DNA of 64,000 bases from Leptospira kobayashii (GCF_003114835.2 NZ_AP025029.1:186001-250000), one strand, 5' to 3'; numbered from the stretch's first letter, positions 25,697 to 33,566 are shown. Numbers and translations are program-made. The notes: generated from the letters alone by a model not told the origin.

Positions 25697-25721
25697 GGAG
25701 CGTGGAGTGCGAAACGTTTGT

Positions 25722-26921
25722 TTAGGCCACTTTCTTCCAAGAATAAGTATGATAAAGCCCGCCTAAAACAGGATGAGATACCAATTCATAATTGCCATCT
25801 TTCGGCTTATAAAGAATGGGAGAAGGAATAGGGGTTTCTTTTTCCAAAGCAAGATGCGTTCTGTTATGATTGTAAAAGTAAATGAACTCTTCCAACTTTA
25901 CTCTAAGATGATATTCATTGAGTGGGATGAAATAATCCAAAAATTCTTCCTTACAGGTTTTGACAAATCTTTCCGCATGACCGTTCTGCCAAGGCGACCG
26001 GATGGCTGTTTTTTTATGTTTGATCCCCAGTCTTTCCAAATAACGGGAGAATCTCTTACCGAATAACGTATCGTTATCCGTAAGAACATAAGAAATATTT
26101 TTAGAATTTTTCTTTCTGAGCGCGACTTTGATTACTTTTCTAACCCATCTGGTAGAAGTTTTTACTCTAATGTCGAAATGAAGAATTTGCCTCGTTTCTA
26201 GATCCATAAAAAATATAACTTTATATATCTCCCTAAAGTTATAAGAGAAAACCGTAAATAGATCGGAAACGATCATAGAGTCGGAATGAAGCGCAAGAAA
26301 GTTAGTCCAGGAAAGCCTTTTTCTCGGGTTAGGTGTTTTGCGAAGAGTTTTGATATACTTGGAAACTGATTTTTCCGAGATCAAATGCCCAAGCTTAATG
26401 ATGATTCCATGAATTTTCGTAGCACCCCACAGGGGATTTTCTTTTGCAAACCTACGAACAAGTTTGATAATTCTCCAGGGAGTATTAGGTCTTCCGCCGG
26501 CCTTTCTTTTATTCGTAACAATCGTCCAAAAATCTTTGAATTTCTGTTCCCTCCAAGACAATAGAGTATTGGGAGAAACTAAAATTAAGGAAGATTCCCA
26601 ACCTGGGAAAAAATAAGATAAAATAACAAGCTTTAATCGGTCCCAAGGTCTTGTATGAAAGATCTTTTTCTTTCGTTTCATTCCGGCAAGTTGAGTGCGA
26701 AGAAACAAATTTTCTAAGATCAATTGTTCTTGAAATTTGCGTGAAAAAATGTATAATAAGACAAACAGTAAGAAAAAATAAAAAACATTCACACATAACA
26801 AAAAAATGTGGTGGTCATTTGGTAAAGTTCTTTGTAGATTATTTCGTGATTCAATATGCAACTTCCCATAATCGATCTTATGTCGCATTAGATTTTGAAG
26901 CACATGAGTGGAAAGGCACAT
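25722..26921 (-). CDS. rve-type (DDE) transposase/integrase
   Basis: The 399-residue protein has the order seen in integrase-core transposases. An N-terminal part carries ENLFLRTQLAGMKRKKK, WDRLKLVILSYFFPGW and PNTLLSWREQKF. A helical segment follows with NPLWGATKIHGIIIKLG. The RNase H-like core has Asp in VSDLFTV (about residue 220), Asp in VLTDNDTLFG (about 282) and Glu in SPWQNGHAERFVK (about 315). It looks intact and therefore possibly active. The first 40-50 residues are unusual and hydrophobic, so the true start may be the Met at residue 12 or later. Its lower GC content and Phe/Ile/Lys-rich codons differ from its neighbours and suggest recent transfer. Confidence 0.85.
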   Translation of the reverse strand: MCLSTHVLQNLMRHKIDYGKLHIESRNNLQRTLPNDHHIFLLCVNVFYFFLLFVLLYIFSRKFQEQLILENLFLRTQLAGMKRKKKIFHTRPWDRLKLVILSYFFPGWESSLILVSPNTLLSWREQKFKDFWTIVTNKRKAGGRPNTPWRIIKLVRRFAKENPLWGATKIHGIIIKLGHLISEKSVSKYIKTLRKTPNPRKRLSWTNFLALHSDSMIVSDLFTVFSYNFREIYKVIFFMDLETRQILHFDIRVKTSTRWVRKVIKVALRKKNSKNISYVLTDNDTLFGKRFSRYLERLGIKHKKTAIRSPWQNGHAERFVKTCKEEFLDYFIPLNEYHLRVKLEEFIYFYNHNRTHLALEKETPIPSPILYKPKDGNYELVSHPVLGGLYHTYSWKKVA

Positions 26922-26954
26922 AGGTAACAGTTTGGAACACTCTCATGGGTTACA
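25722..26954 (-). mobile_element. single-gene insertion element, ends uncertain
   Basis: The transposase gene is followed upstream (plus-strand 26923-26954) by a sequence with GTAAC and GTTAC arms that reads TGTAACCCATGAGAG on the minus strand and looks like an element end. I could not find the matching end on the left; it may lie within the structured region before 25722. The boundaries given are the gene plus the candidate right end. Confidence 0.4.
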
Positions 26955-26983
26955 CTTCTATCTCAATACATGCTTTACAATTC

Positions 26984-27391
26984 TTAAATTTTGAAAGCGA
27001 CCAATCTCCAAAAATTATGCATAGTTAAAATGTAATAAAAGCAATCAGTAGGAATATTAATTCCCCAGTAATTATTGCACAAAGCAATCAAGTCCAAAAC
27101 TTGTTGTTCCGTTAATCCCAAATCATTGATTAAGTTCGCTTCGGCGCTAATTTCGCCTTCTGAGATTACTCCTTGGCTGATATCTTCGATAATAAAAATG
27201 GCAATTTGAGCTCTGACTTCTGGAGAAGCGGTTCCGGATGATGACGAGCAGGCATTATTACTTTGCGCGGTATATACGGAGATTTTACCCGTAGTATTAC
27301 GATCCGACTCGTAACTACTGATAATCGGTGTAGCGGTTCCGACACAAAGTGCGATTAGTAAGAAAGAATATAGTAATTTTTTATAACCCAT
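26984..27391 (-). CDS. small secreted protein, possible lipoprotein
   Basis: This 135-residue protein has a signal sequence (MGYKKLLYSFLLIALCVGT). Cys16 in LIALC could be a lipobox Cys; cleavage after TATPII is an alternative. The mature part has a Ser-rich, Cys-containing stretch (NNACSSSSGT), an acidic helical segment and two further Cys near the end. No domain is recognised. It sits directly beside the transposase and could be cargo or an older neighbour. The last 35 residues (NIPTDCFYYILTMHNFWRLV) differ in character from the rest, so its 3' end may have been changed by the insertion next to it. Confidence 0.5.
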   Translation of the reverse strand: MGYKKLLYSFLLIALCVGTATPIISSYESDRNTTGKISVYTAQSNNACSSSSGTASPEVRAQIAIFIIEDISQGVISEGEISAEANLINDLGLTEQQVLDLIALCNNYWGINIPTDCFYYILTMHNFWRLVAFKI

Positions 27392-27429
27392 AGTTAAGAA
27401 AATTTACGTGTGTTAACTTATAGTGACAA

Positions 27430-27475
27430 GCAAAAACAATTCAATACTTGTTTTTGCGACGAAAAACTCTGTCGC
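27430..27475. repeat. two overlapping inverted repeats, attenuator-like
   Basis: GCAAAAACAA (27430-27439) pairs with TTGTTTTTGC (27448-27457), and GCGAC (27456-27460) pairs with GTCGC (27471-27475). The two stems share bases 27456-27457, so they exclude each other at the base. They lie between the PIG-L gene and the small secreted protein gene. Confidence 0.55.
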
Positions 27476-27541
27476 ATTATATCTGCAATGTAATTAAAAA
27501 ACTTATACCTATTTGGATAAGAGCAATCAAAGCAACATGTT

Positions 27542-28393
27542 TTATTTACCAGAATCCAAATCTGTAATGTAATAATACTCTTTGTCCCAAATCATGTACA
27601 AAACCCTTGCTGGAATTCCGTAGGCTTCCCTTACATAATCTCCCTGAGATGCATGGATTTCCCAACCTTTCAATTTGGATTCCGTTTCACTTCTCAAAGA
27701 ATGTGTAGGAGCCGGTTGGTTCTCAGCTACGAACTTTCCTATCTCTCCACCTAATGTCCGAAAGGCGTTCCGCGGAGTGATTACATATGCGATATAACGG
27801 GGTCCATGGTAAGTCCCTTTGTTTTGAATCAGTGATTTGAATTCTTTCGCCACTTCACTTGCCGCAAGTCCCATTCTTCTATGATCCTTATGGCCTGTTG
27901 CGCCGCTTTCCGGCCAGAACGTAAGCAAAATTTCAGGACGATAGGTTTCCATTGCCTGTTTTACTTTTGCCTTTAATTCTTCGAGAGATACTTCAGGAAC
28001 TCCTCCGTCCGGGTAATCCCAGACTTCTTGTTCATCAATTCCCATCGCATAACCGTTTTTAAGTGCTTCTGCCTTTCTGATGAAACCCAAATCCTTTTGC
28101 CTTGCTACCACCGGAACCTGATGACCTGCCTCTCCTTTGGTAGCAGTGACAAGTGCGGTAAAGGAGCTTGGATCTGATTTTTTAGCTCTGACAAATACAC
28201 TGTTTACCAACTGTTCATCGTCGGGGTGGGCAAAAACTCCCAAAATCCGCTTCGATTTCAAGGAGTCATTGAGAGATGCCACTTCCACAGCGCTCGGTTC
28301 CTGGAACAAAGAGCGAACGAAAAAATAGACAGCCGCCAATCCGACCAATAACAAAACCAATAAGGAAGAAAGAATGATTTTTAAAGCTTTCAT
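27542..28393 (-). CDS. PIG-L/LmbE family deacetylase, membrane-anchored
   Basis: The 283-residue protein begins with a hydrophobic anchor (about residues 5-27) followed by a PIG-L fold. Zinc ligands are in GVFAHPDDEQL (about residues 54-60) and in TGHKDHRRMG, and the segment DYPDGGVPEVSLEEL is typical. The family hydrolyses N-acetyl groups of sugars such as GlcNAc conjugates. The anchor places the catalytic domain outside the cytoplasm, so an envelope glycan or a carbohydrate nutrient is a reasonable target. It has its own start region, with a hairpin 64 bases upstream of the ATG. Confidence 0.85.
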   Translation of the reverse strand: MKALKIILSSLLVLLLVGLAAVYFFVRSLFQEPSAVEVASLNDSLKSKRILGVFAHPDDEQLVNSVFVRAKKSDPSSFTALVTATKGEAGHQVPVVARQKDLGFIRKAEALKNGYAMGIDEQEVWDYPDGGVPEVSLEELKAKVKQAMETYRPEILLTFWPESGATGHKDHRRMGLAASEVAKEFKSLIQNKGTYHGPRYIAYVITPRNAFRTLGGEIGKFVAENQPAPTHSLRSETESKLKGWEIHASQGDYVREAYGIPARVLYMIWDKEYYYITDLDSGK

Positions 28394-28456
28394 AATATTA
28401 AAATTTACTAAGATATTAGATAAAATTCGGGATAAGATGCAAGTTTTTTATGAGGT

Positions 28457-28495
28457 TCTCTAAGATACATTCAGGTAAGTAAAGTATCTTAGAGA
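28457..28495. repeat. perfect 12-bp inverted repeat between two minus-strand genes
   Basis: TCTCTAAGATAC (28457-28468) and its exact complement (28484-28495) are separated by 15 bases. It follows the HAMP gene stop and precedes the PIG-L start. Without a T-run it may be an operator or a weak terminator. Confidence 0.7.
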
Positions 28496-28515
28496 TGCTA
28501 AAGGAAAAGGAAGGG

Positions 28516-29082
28516 TTATTTTTTGTCGATATCTTTGCCTAGGATCGCCAAACGTTTGTGGATCACTTCGTTCAGGACATCCACAAGCTCCTGAAATTCA
28601 TCGTCTTTTCTGATTCGGATCTTTTCAATAGGATCCCCGGAAGCAATCTTCTGCAGAGATCGTTTGATACTGTAAATCGGTCCCGCCATCTTATGAGATT
28701 TGAAAACGGAGAAAATAGTGATCAATGCCAAATATAAAACGGAAAGAGTCACGACTGCGTCGAATTGAATCGTATACATATTCAATTGATGATCGTAATT
28801 CGGTAGATAAATTTCCCTGGGAACGTATTTGAATTTTTCTTCTCCGGCAGCGGCATCGTCATTTTCGACTTTCCAATATACAATCTGTGCATCTTGTCTC
28901 AATCGGAAAACCGCACCACCGTCAAACTTCGATTTGTTGAGCCAGTAGAGAAATCCTAAAGTGACCGTCACTCCGGAGATAAACAACAAAGAATAATGAA
29001 GCAAAAACTTAAATTGAAATTCTTTATCAATAATATAACGAAATCGGAAGGCTTTTTTGTTGTCTTTATTGTCGCTGGACAT
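28516..29082 (-). CDS. two-helix membrane protein with HAMP domain
   Basis: Starting at the ATG at 29082 the protein has 188 residues, with a GGGGAG ribosome binding site eleven bases upstream; a TTG at 29109 would add nine residues. It has a cytoplasmic start, a helix (about 28-48), a periplasmic domain of about 70 residues, a second helix (about 112-132), and a HAMP domain with MAGPIYSIKRSLQKIASGDP ending at about 188. No kinase, cyclase or methyl-accepting part follows, so it is a HAMP-only sensor stub. Such proteins may work with a separate partner. Its neighbours give no clear partner, though the FecR/sigma pair lies upstream on the same strand. Confidence 0.7.
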   Translation of the reverse strand: MSSDNKDNKKAFRFRYIIDKEFQFKFLLHYSLLFISGVTVTLGFLYWLNKSKFDGGAVFRLRQDAQIVYWKVENDDAAAGEEKFKYVPREIYLPNYDHQLNMYTIQFDAVVTLSVLYLALITIFSVFKSHKMAGPIYSIKRSLQKIASGDPIEKIRIRKDDEFQELVDVLNEVIHKRLAILGKDIDKK

Positions 29083-29166
29083 GGATTGATGGGACTCCCC
29101 AATATGCAAAATCTTTACAAAATCAGAATGCCATAGAAACGGAAATTGTCAAAAAACTATTCAGTT

Positions 29167-30234
29167 TTATCTAATTTTTTCCGTTTCAACAATCTTCACA
29201 ATGGGGATTTCGATCTTTCCGTCGGTTCCTTCAAATTGGAGGTGAGTATCCGTTTGGCCTAAAATGACACCATGGAGCTCGGTTCCATCCTCTAATCTAA
29301 CCAATTCCAATCTGGAATACTCTTCATATAGTTTGTTTTCACGAGCAAGGTCTACTTGAGTGTGCAGCGCTTTCAGTTCTTTTTCTTCCTTTGATCCTAG
29401 GGAAATCACTGACTCCGCTTTGTCGGAAGAAACGGAAACTTGTTTTAAAGATTCTAAATAAATACTTTCTTCGGAGTTTTGTGAATTATTCTTAACTTCA
29501 ACAGAACCTTCCCGAACGGAAACGGTTTGTTTTCCGTTTTCATCGACGGAAACGCTGAATGTGGTTCCCCGAACGATCGTAGAATAGGAACCGGATACGA
29601 CTTGAAACACAGAATCTTTTTTCAGCTTTCCAACGGTAGCAAGAACCTTTCCTTTCTCAATTCCGATGGTTTGAATGGCGGAAGAATCGGATTTCTTAAG
29701 ATCTGTTAGTTGAACAAGAGAGGCCGAAGCAACCCGAATCCAGGTTTTATTTTCAAAATCAAGATCAACGGAGCCGTTTTCCGCAGTCAGAATTTTGTCT
29801 CCCGGTCGGATTTTATCCCCTTTTTTCAGTGCAATCTGTACGGTTTCACCCAAATGCAAAAGAAAATTGTTTCCTTTTGATGTTTGAATCTCGCCCAATA
29901 ATTCGGAAAACAAAACAGGAGGGGATGCGGCCCCTTTGGCCATTTCGGACGGATTATCCGTGCCTGAAGAAGAATCTTTCAAAAAGAATACAAATAATAA
30001 AGAAGCTGCTGTTGCAAACAAGGCAGTTCCACCTACTCCCAAAGCCCATTTGAATTTTCCGGGAAAGACGACCACTTGACCTGTCTTAGGCGGCATGTAC
30101 AGGTCGGGAAACTTAGGTTCTTTCTTGGAAAGCTCTTCCCAGGAAAGAAACTCCCGATTCAAAGTTGATTTTGAAAGATGAGCCAACCGACTTTCCAGTT
30201 GCTTTAACTTGTTTGGGTCTAGATCTTTTTTCAT
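29167..30234 (-). CDS. FecR-domain protein, probable anti-sigma/sigma regulator
   Basis: The 355-residue protein has a short N-terminal cytoplasmic part (1-65) and a membrane helix (about 66-90). A FecR domain follows in the periplasm (about 120-245), with GDKIRPGDKILTAENGSVDLDF and YSTIVRGTTFSVSVDENGKQTVSVREGSVEV. A Glu/Lys-rich helical segment and a C-terminal small domain (DGTELHGVILGQ) end the chain. It starts three bases after the ECF sigma stop, so the two are an operon. FecR proteins pass an outer signal to their cognate ECF sigma. No TonB receptor gene is nearby, so the signal is unknown. Confidence 0.85.
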   Translation of the reverse strand: MKKDLDPNKLKQLESRLAHLSKSTLNREFLSWEELSKKEPKFPDLYMPPKTGQVVVFPGKFKWALGVGGTALFATAASLLFVFFLKDSSSGTDNPSEMAKGAASPPVLFSELLGEIQTSKGNNFLLHLGETVQIALKKGDKIRPGDKILTAENGSVDLDFENKTWIRVASASLVQLTDLKKSDSSAIQTIGIEKGKVLATVGKLKKDSVFQVVSGSYSTIVRGTTFSVSVDENGKQTVSVREGSVEVKNNSQNSEESIYLESLKQVSVSSDKAESVISLGSKEEKELKALHTQVDLARENKLYEEYSRLELVRLEDGTELHGVILGQTDTHLQFEGTDGKIEIPIVKIVETEKIR

Positions 30235-30237
30235 AGT

Positions 30238-30783
30238 TTAATCCGGTACCAAATTTTCTCTTAAAGCTATGGCAGTAACTTTCTCTGTAGCACGTATAAC
30301 CAAACGGGAAGCAGTGGAAACGGAGACATTCAAAATCTCCGCAATCTGAGTGAGTTGGAAGCCTTCTACGTTCTTTAATAAAATAGCACTTCTTTCGTCT
30401 TCTTTCAGTTCTCCGAGAAAACTGTACAATCTGTCCTCTAAATCCTGATACTCGGCTTGTTTTTCCAAGCGGGGATTGTGACTGTGGAGATCGATATCTT
30501 CCGAATAAATTTCTTTCGTAGTGGAAAATTTTTTAGCGTAATTGATGGAAAGATTGCGGGCTATGGTGTACAAAACCATAAGGGATTTCTCTTCCGTGAG
30601 ACCAGAATCACTGTAATGTTTATGAAAGCTCAAGAAACTGTCTTGCATCAAATCCATTGCCGTATCCGCATTTTGAGTATATTTGTAGAGAAAATCATAA
30701 ATCCTTTTATGATTTTTTTCGTAAATTTGACTCATCGAGATTTGATTCTCTGACACAAGAGATAATGTGTTCTGAGAATCCAT
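30238..30783 (-). CDS. ECF-type RNA polymerase sigma factor
   Basis: From the ATG at 30783 this is a 181-residue sigma-70 family ECF factor. Region 2 is IYDFLYKYTQNADTAMDLMQDSFLSFHKH, and region 4 contains ERSAILLKNVEGFQLTQIAEILNVSVSTASRL. The frame is open to 30894, but the added residues overlap the sthA end and look unlike protein of this family. ATG 30735 (MSQIYEKN) is another possible start. It would direct transcription from a small regulon, often including its own operon. It is paired with the FecR protein that follows. Confidence 0.85.
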   Translation of the reverse strand: MDSQNTLSLVSENQISMSQIYEKNHKRIYDFLYKYTQNADTAMDLMQDSFLSFHKHYSDSGLTEEKSLMVLYTIARNLSINYAKKFSTTKEIYSEDIDLHSHNPRLEKQAEYQDLEDRLYSFLGELKEDERSAILLKNVEGFQLTQIAEILNVSVSTASRLVIRATEKVTAIALRENLVPD

Positions 30784-30859
30784 GCCCTGACAAGTAAAAT
30801 CTAATCTTTCTCTCTGTTTATGATGACAAATAACGAATGGGATTTTCTCAGGAAAAAAC

Positions 30860-32263
30860 TTAATTTTCTTTCTGCAGTGCATGAAATGCCGCATTTTTGT
30901 AGGCGCCGATCATAGTAGGATAATTGAAAATATGTTCGGTAAAGTACTCAATGGGAGCTTTCAAGCTCACGATGCATTGGCCGAGGGCGATCAGTTCGGT
31001 TGCTTTGTCTGAAATGATATGAACTCCCAAAACCTTTCTAGTAGGTTTATCATATAGGATTTTTACCATTCCGTCCTGATCTCCGCTGATCTGAGCACGG
31101 GTAATCGTATCGAAACGAGCGATTCCCACACCATAATCCACACCTCTTTCCTTTAACGCTTCTTCCGTGGGACCGATGGTTGCGATTTCAGGTAAAGTAT
31201 AAATTCCGATCGGGAACTCTTCCGCGGTCACCGGATGAGGTGCTCCGCCAAATATATGTTTTGCGACGTATTGTCCTTGGTACATGGAAACGGATGCGAG
31301 ACTTGGAAAGCCGATCACGTCTCCGCAGGCATACACATTAGGAACCTTGGTTTGATAATTCTCGTTTACGACGATTTGTTTTCTGTCGTTGACTTCCACA
31401 CCGAGTGTTTCTAGTCCTAGGTTTTCCACATTCCCCACTCTTCCGCGTGAAATCAGTACTTGGTTGACCTGGATCACATCACCCTTGTCAGTTGTAAGTT
31501 CGATTCCTTTACCATCAGTCAGTTTATCGTATTTTGTAATGGAACGTCCCGTATAAATTTCTATTCCCGCATTTTTCATATATTGGGACATCGATTCCGA
31601 AATCTCACGATCCAAAAATCCGAGTATCCTGTCCTGGGAATCGAACAGATGAACTTTGATTCCTATATGGGAAAAAATAGTGGCGTATTCGGATCCGATA
31701 ATACCCGCTCCTACGACTGCAATGGAAGAAGGCATATTCGCAATGGAAAACAATCCGTCGCTGTCATAAATGAGTCCGTCTTCGAAAGGTATATTCTCAT
31801 TTGCGGGACGTCTGGGGGAACTACCGGTTGCTATCAGTATGTAATCCGTTTCGAGGACTTTTTTCCGCCCACTAGCATCTGTTACTTCAACATGATTTTG
31901 ATCCAGAATTTTACCCCATCCGGTGAAAGTGGTAACCCGGTTTTGGATCATCTGTTCGCGGGTCACATCTTCTTCTTTTTCAATCACAGTGGATGCACGA
32001 TGCATTAACTCCTGTAAACTGAGTTGGTTCACCTGGGGAGTGCGTAGTCCGTGCACGGTAGATAAATGTAAATTGCGATAAAACCGGCTGGTTTCCTGCA
32101 AAGATTTGGAAGGAATCGTGCCCCAATGCACACAACCTCCTCCCAGATAAGGATCTTTTTCAATGAGGGCAGCTTTTTTCCCCATTTTAGTTGCTTGGAT
32201 GGCAGCTTTTTGAGCTGCCGGGCCGCCGCCGATGGCAATGATATCAAACCGGTTAATGGACAT
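30860..32263 (-). CDS. sthA: soluble pyridine nucleotide transhydrogenase (SthA type)
   Basis: A 467-residue flavoprotein of the pyridine-nucleotide disulfide reductase family, with the FAD motif IIAIGGGPAAQKAA, a second GAGIIGSEYA for NAD(P), and the C-terminal dimer domain. Its active-site segment is GGGCVHWGTIPSK, where the second Cys of the usual C-x4-C redox pair is Thr. This is typical of SthA, which exchanges hydride between NADPH and NAD without a disulfide. Lipoamide dehydrogenase is therefore unlikely. The 3' end lies next to the ECF sigma gene. The divergent HMA gene begins 220 bases upstream. Confidence 0.88.
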   Translation of the reverse strand: MSINRFDIIAIGGGPAAQKAAIQATKMGKKAALIEKDPYLGGGCVHWGTIPSKSLQETSRFYRNLHLSTVHGLRTPQVNQLSLQELMHRASTVIEKEEDVTREQMIQNRVTTFTGWGKILDQNHVEVTDASGRKKVLETDYILIATGSSPRRPANENIPFEDGLIYDSDGLFSIANMPSSIAVVGAGIIGSEYATIFSHIGIKVHLFDSQDRILGFLDREISESMSQYMKNAGIEIYTGRSITKYDKLTDGKGIELTTDKGDVIQVNQVLISRGRVGNVENLGLETLGVEVNDRKQIVVNENYQTKVPNVYACGDVIGFPSLASVSMYQGQYVAKHIFGGAPHPVTAEEFPIGIYTLPEIATIGPTEEALKERGVDYGVGIARFDTITRAQISGDQDGMVKILYDKPTRKVLGVHIISDKATELIALGQCIVSLKAPIEYFTEHIFNYPTMIGAYKNAAFHALQKEN

Positions 32264-32377
32264 AGGTGAATTCTTTATGTACTTCCGTTATCGGATAGAG
32301 AGATGCCACGACAAGCAATTCAGCAAATTTGTTTTGCCTTTTCTCCAAACTGAGGTTCATTTTTTTAAAATCGACTC

Positions 32378-32408
32378 TTGACATTCCCATTATGGGAAGC
32401 TTTAGAAT
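32378..32408 (+). promoter_or_regulatory. MerR-type promoter: perfect dyad in a 19-bp spacer
   Basis: A consensus -35 TTGACA (32378-32383) and a -10 TAGAAT (32403-32408) are separated by 19 bp. Within the spacer lies TTCCCAT-T-ATGGGAA (32384-32398), a perfect 7-1-7 dyad. A long spacer filled by a dyad is the hallmark of promoters twisted open by MerR-family activators such as CueR or ZntR. It points to the HMA metallochaperone gene at 32484. Confidence 0.6.
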
Positions 32409-32421
32409 GAAAAGAAGAAAG

Positions 32422-32438
32422 AAACCGGATTCCGGTTT
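32422..32438. repeat. 8-1-8 dyad in the leader of the HMA gene
   Basis: AAACCGGA-T-TCCGGTTT is a perfect dyad between the predicted promoter and the ribosome binding site of the HMA gene. It could be a second regulator site or an RNA hairpin. Confidence 0.6.
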
Positions 32439-32483
32439 TGCGGGAATTATCAATAAAATAACCCGAGCCAAAGGAGAAAAACA

Positions 32484-32690
32484 ATGAAAGAACTATATAA
32501 AATCGAAGGTATGACCTGTAACCACTGTTTGATGACAGTCAAAAAAACATTTGAGGGCAAAGGAATTCTTGCAAGTCCCAATCTGGAAGACCGAACCGTC
32601 GAAGTGAATTCTTCCTTAAGCGAGGCGGATTGGAAACAAATCCACGATCTTCTTGCGGAAGAAGGTTATGAATTGGGGGAAAAAGTCTAA
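32484..32690 (+). CDS. HMA-domain metal-binding protein, CopZ-like
   Basis: The 68-residue protein is a single heavy-metal-associated domain with GMTCNHC (Cys12, Cys15), which binds Cu(I) or a similar soft metal in CopZ/Atx1-like chaperones. A strong AAAGGAG stands eight bases before the ATG. No P-type ATPase is adjacent in this window, so the metal route is unclear. The preceding DNA has the spacing and dyad of a MerR-regulated promoter, which agrees with metal induction. Hg or Zn binding cannot be excluded from the motif alone. Confidence 0.88.
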   Translation: MKELYKIEGMTCNHCLMTVKKTFEGKGILASPNLEDRTVEVNSSLSEADWKQIHDLLAEEGYELGEKV

Positions 32691-32763
32691 ACCGAGACCC
32701 CGCAATTGAGTTAACCAAATTGTATAAATCATTCTACATGCATTCGTTAAGATAGATTTTTTG

Positions 32764-32789
32764 TTCAATAAATTGAAATAATTATTGAA
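32764..32789. promoter_or_regulatory. dyad upstream of peroxiredoxin, possible peroxide-regulator site
   Basis: TTCAATAA (32764-32771) and TTATTGAA (32782-32789) form a perfect 8-10-8 inverted repeat, about 55 bases before the peroxiredoxin ATG. AT-rich dyads of this type suit Fur/PerR-family binding. No regulator gene is visible here, so the assignment is inference. Confidence 0.45.
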
Positions 32790-32842
32790 ATCAGAATGAG
32801 GATTTTGGACAATTGGTATAATTACTTACAGGAGACCATCCC

Positions 32843-33478
32843 ATGACACTCAGACTTGGCGACGAAGCACCTAATTTTCAAGCCGAAACCTCAGAAGGTT
32901 CTATCGACTTCCACCAATACCTTGGCACTAGCTGGGGAATCCTCTTCTCTCACCCTAAAGATTATACCCCGGTATGTACAACCGAACTCGGTTATGTTGC
33001 AAAAATCAAACCTGAGTTTGAAAAACGCAATGTGAAAGTTTTAGCTCTTTCCGTTGACCCGGTGGATTCTCACAAAGGTTGGATTTCCGATATCAACGAA
33101 ACCCAAAAAACGACTGTAAACTACCCTATCATCGCGGATTCGGATAAAAAAGTTTCCAATCTTTACGATATGATCCACCCGAATGCAAGCGAAACTACGA
33201 CTGTTCGTTCCGTATTTGTAATCGGCCCAGACAAAAAAGTAAAATTGACTTTGACTTATCCTGCTTCCACAGGAAGAAATTTCGACGAGCTTTTGCGTGT
33301 AATCGATTCTCTCCAACTAACATCTGTTTATAGCGTAGCAACGCCTGCAAACTGGAAAGACGGAGAAGATACGATCATCGTTCCTTCCGTATCCGATGAA
33401 GATGCTAAGAAAAAATTTCCAAAAGGTTTCAGAATCGTAAAACCTTATTTGCGTTACACTCCGCAACCAAACAAATAA
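32843..33478 (+). CDS. 1-Cys peroxiredoxin (Prx6 type)
   Basis: This 211-residue protein has the peroxidatic motif HPKDYTPVCTTELG with Cys45, and no other Cys in the chain, so it is a 1-Cys enzyme. The long C-terminal part (SVATPANWKDGEDTIIVPSVSDEDAKKKFPKG) is typical of Prx6. It reduces hydrogen peroxide and alkyl hydroperoxides in the cytoplasm using an external thiol donor. The ribosome binding site CAGGAG stands eight bases before the ATG, a dyad lies upstream, and a good intrinsic terminator follows. The next gene, OsmC-like, is another peroxide-type enzyme. Confidence 0.93.
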   Translation: MTLRLGDEAPNFQAETSEGSIDFHQYLGTSWGILFSHPKDYTPVCTTELGYVAKIKPEFEKRNVKVLALSVDPVDSHKGWISDINETQKTTVNYPIIADSDKKVSNLYDMIHPNASETTTVRSVFVIGPDKKVKLTLTYPASTGRNFDELLRVIDSLQLTSVYSVATPANWKDGEDTIIVPSVSDEDAKKKFPKGFRIVKPYLRYTPQPNK

Positions 33479-33491
33479 AAACCACTCATAG

Positions 33492-33530
33492 AAAAGAAAG
33501 GCGTGTCCGATTTGAACCGCCTTTCTTTTT
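33492..33530 (+). terminator. intrinsic terminator after peroxiredoxin gene
   Basis: A 12-bp stem, AAAAGAAAGGCG (33492-33503) with CGCCTTTCTTTT (33518-33529), ends in a T-rich tract. As both flanks are A- and T-rich it may act in both directions. Confidence 0.8.
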
Positions 33531-33566
33531 CTTTACACAAATCCCTTCCGTAAAATTTTTATCATT

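Larger units (their letters stand above)
25216..25721. other. 505-bp gene-free region with several strong hairpins
   Basis: No credible gene is seen. The first 300 bases are AT-rich with one 35-base perfect hairpin. From about 25520 the base composition changes to GC-rich and the sequence contains several dyads (25585-25611, 25621-25633, 25666-25696). The GC-rich part ends directly at the transposase stop codon. It may be a repeated, structured element or the left part of the mobile element. A frame of 94 codons on the plus strand here looks accidental. Confidence 0.6.

Noticed and set aside
25547..25831. 94-codon plus-strand frame in the structured region
   Set aside because: No ribosome binding site. 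It runs through hairpins and then antisense into the transposase gene, and its amino-acid make-up (many Arg, Glu, Ser) reflects GC-rich repeats.
31460..32008. 182-codon plus-strand frame in sthA
   Set aside because: Antisense to a well-recognised flavoprotein; no domain or ribosome binding site.
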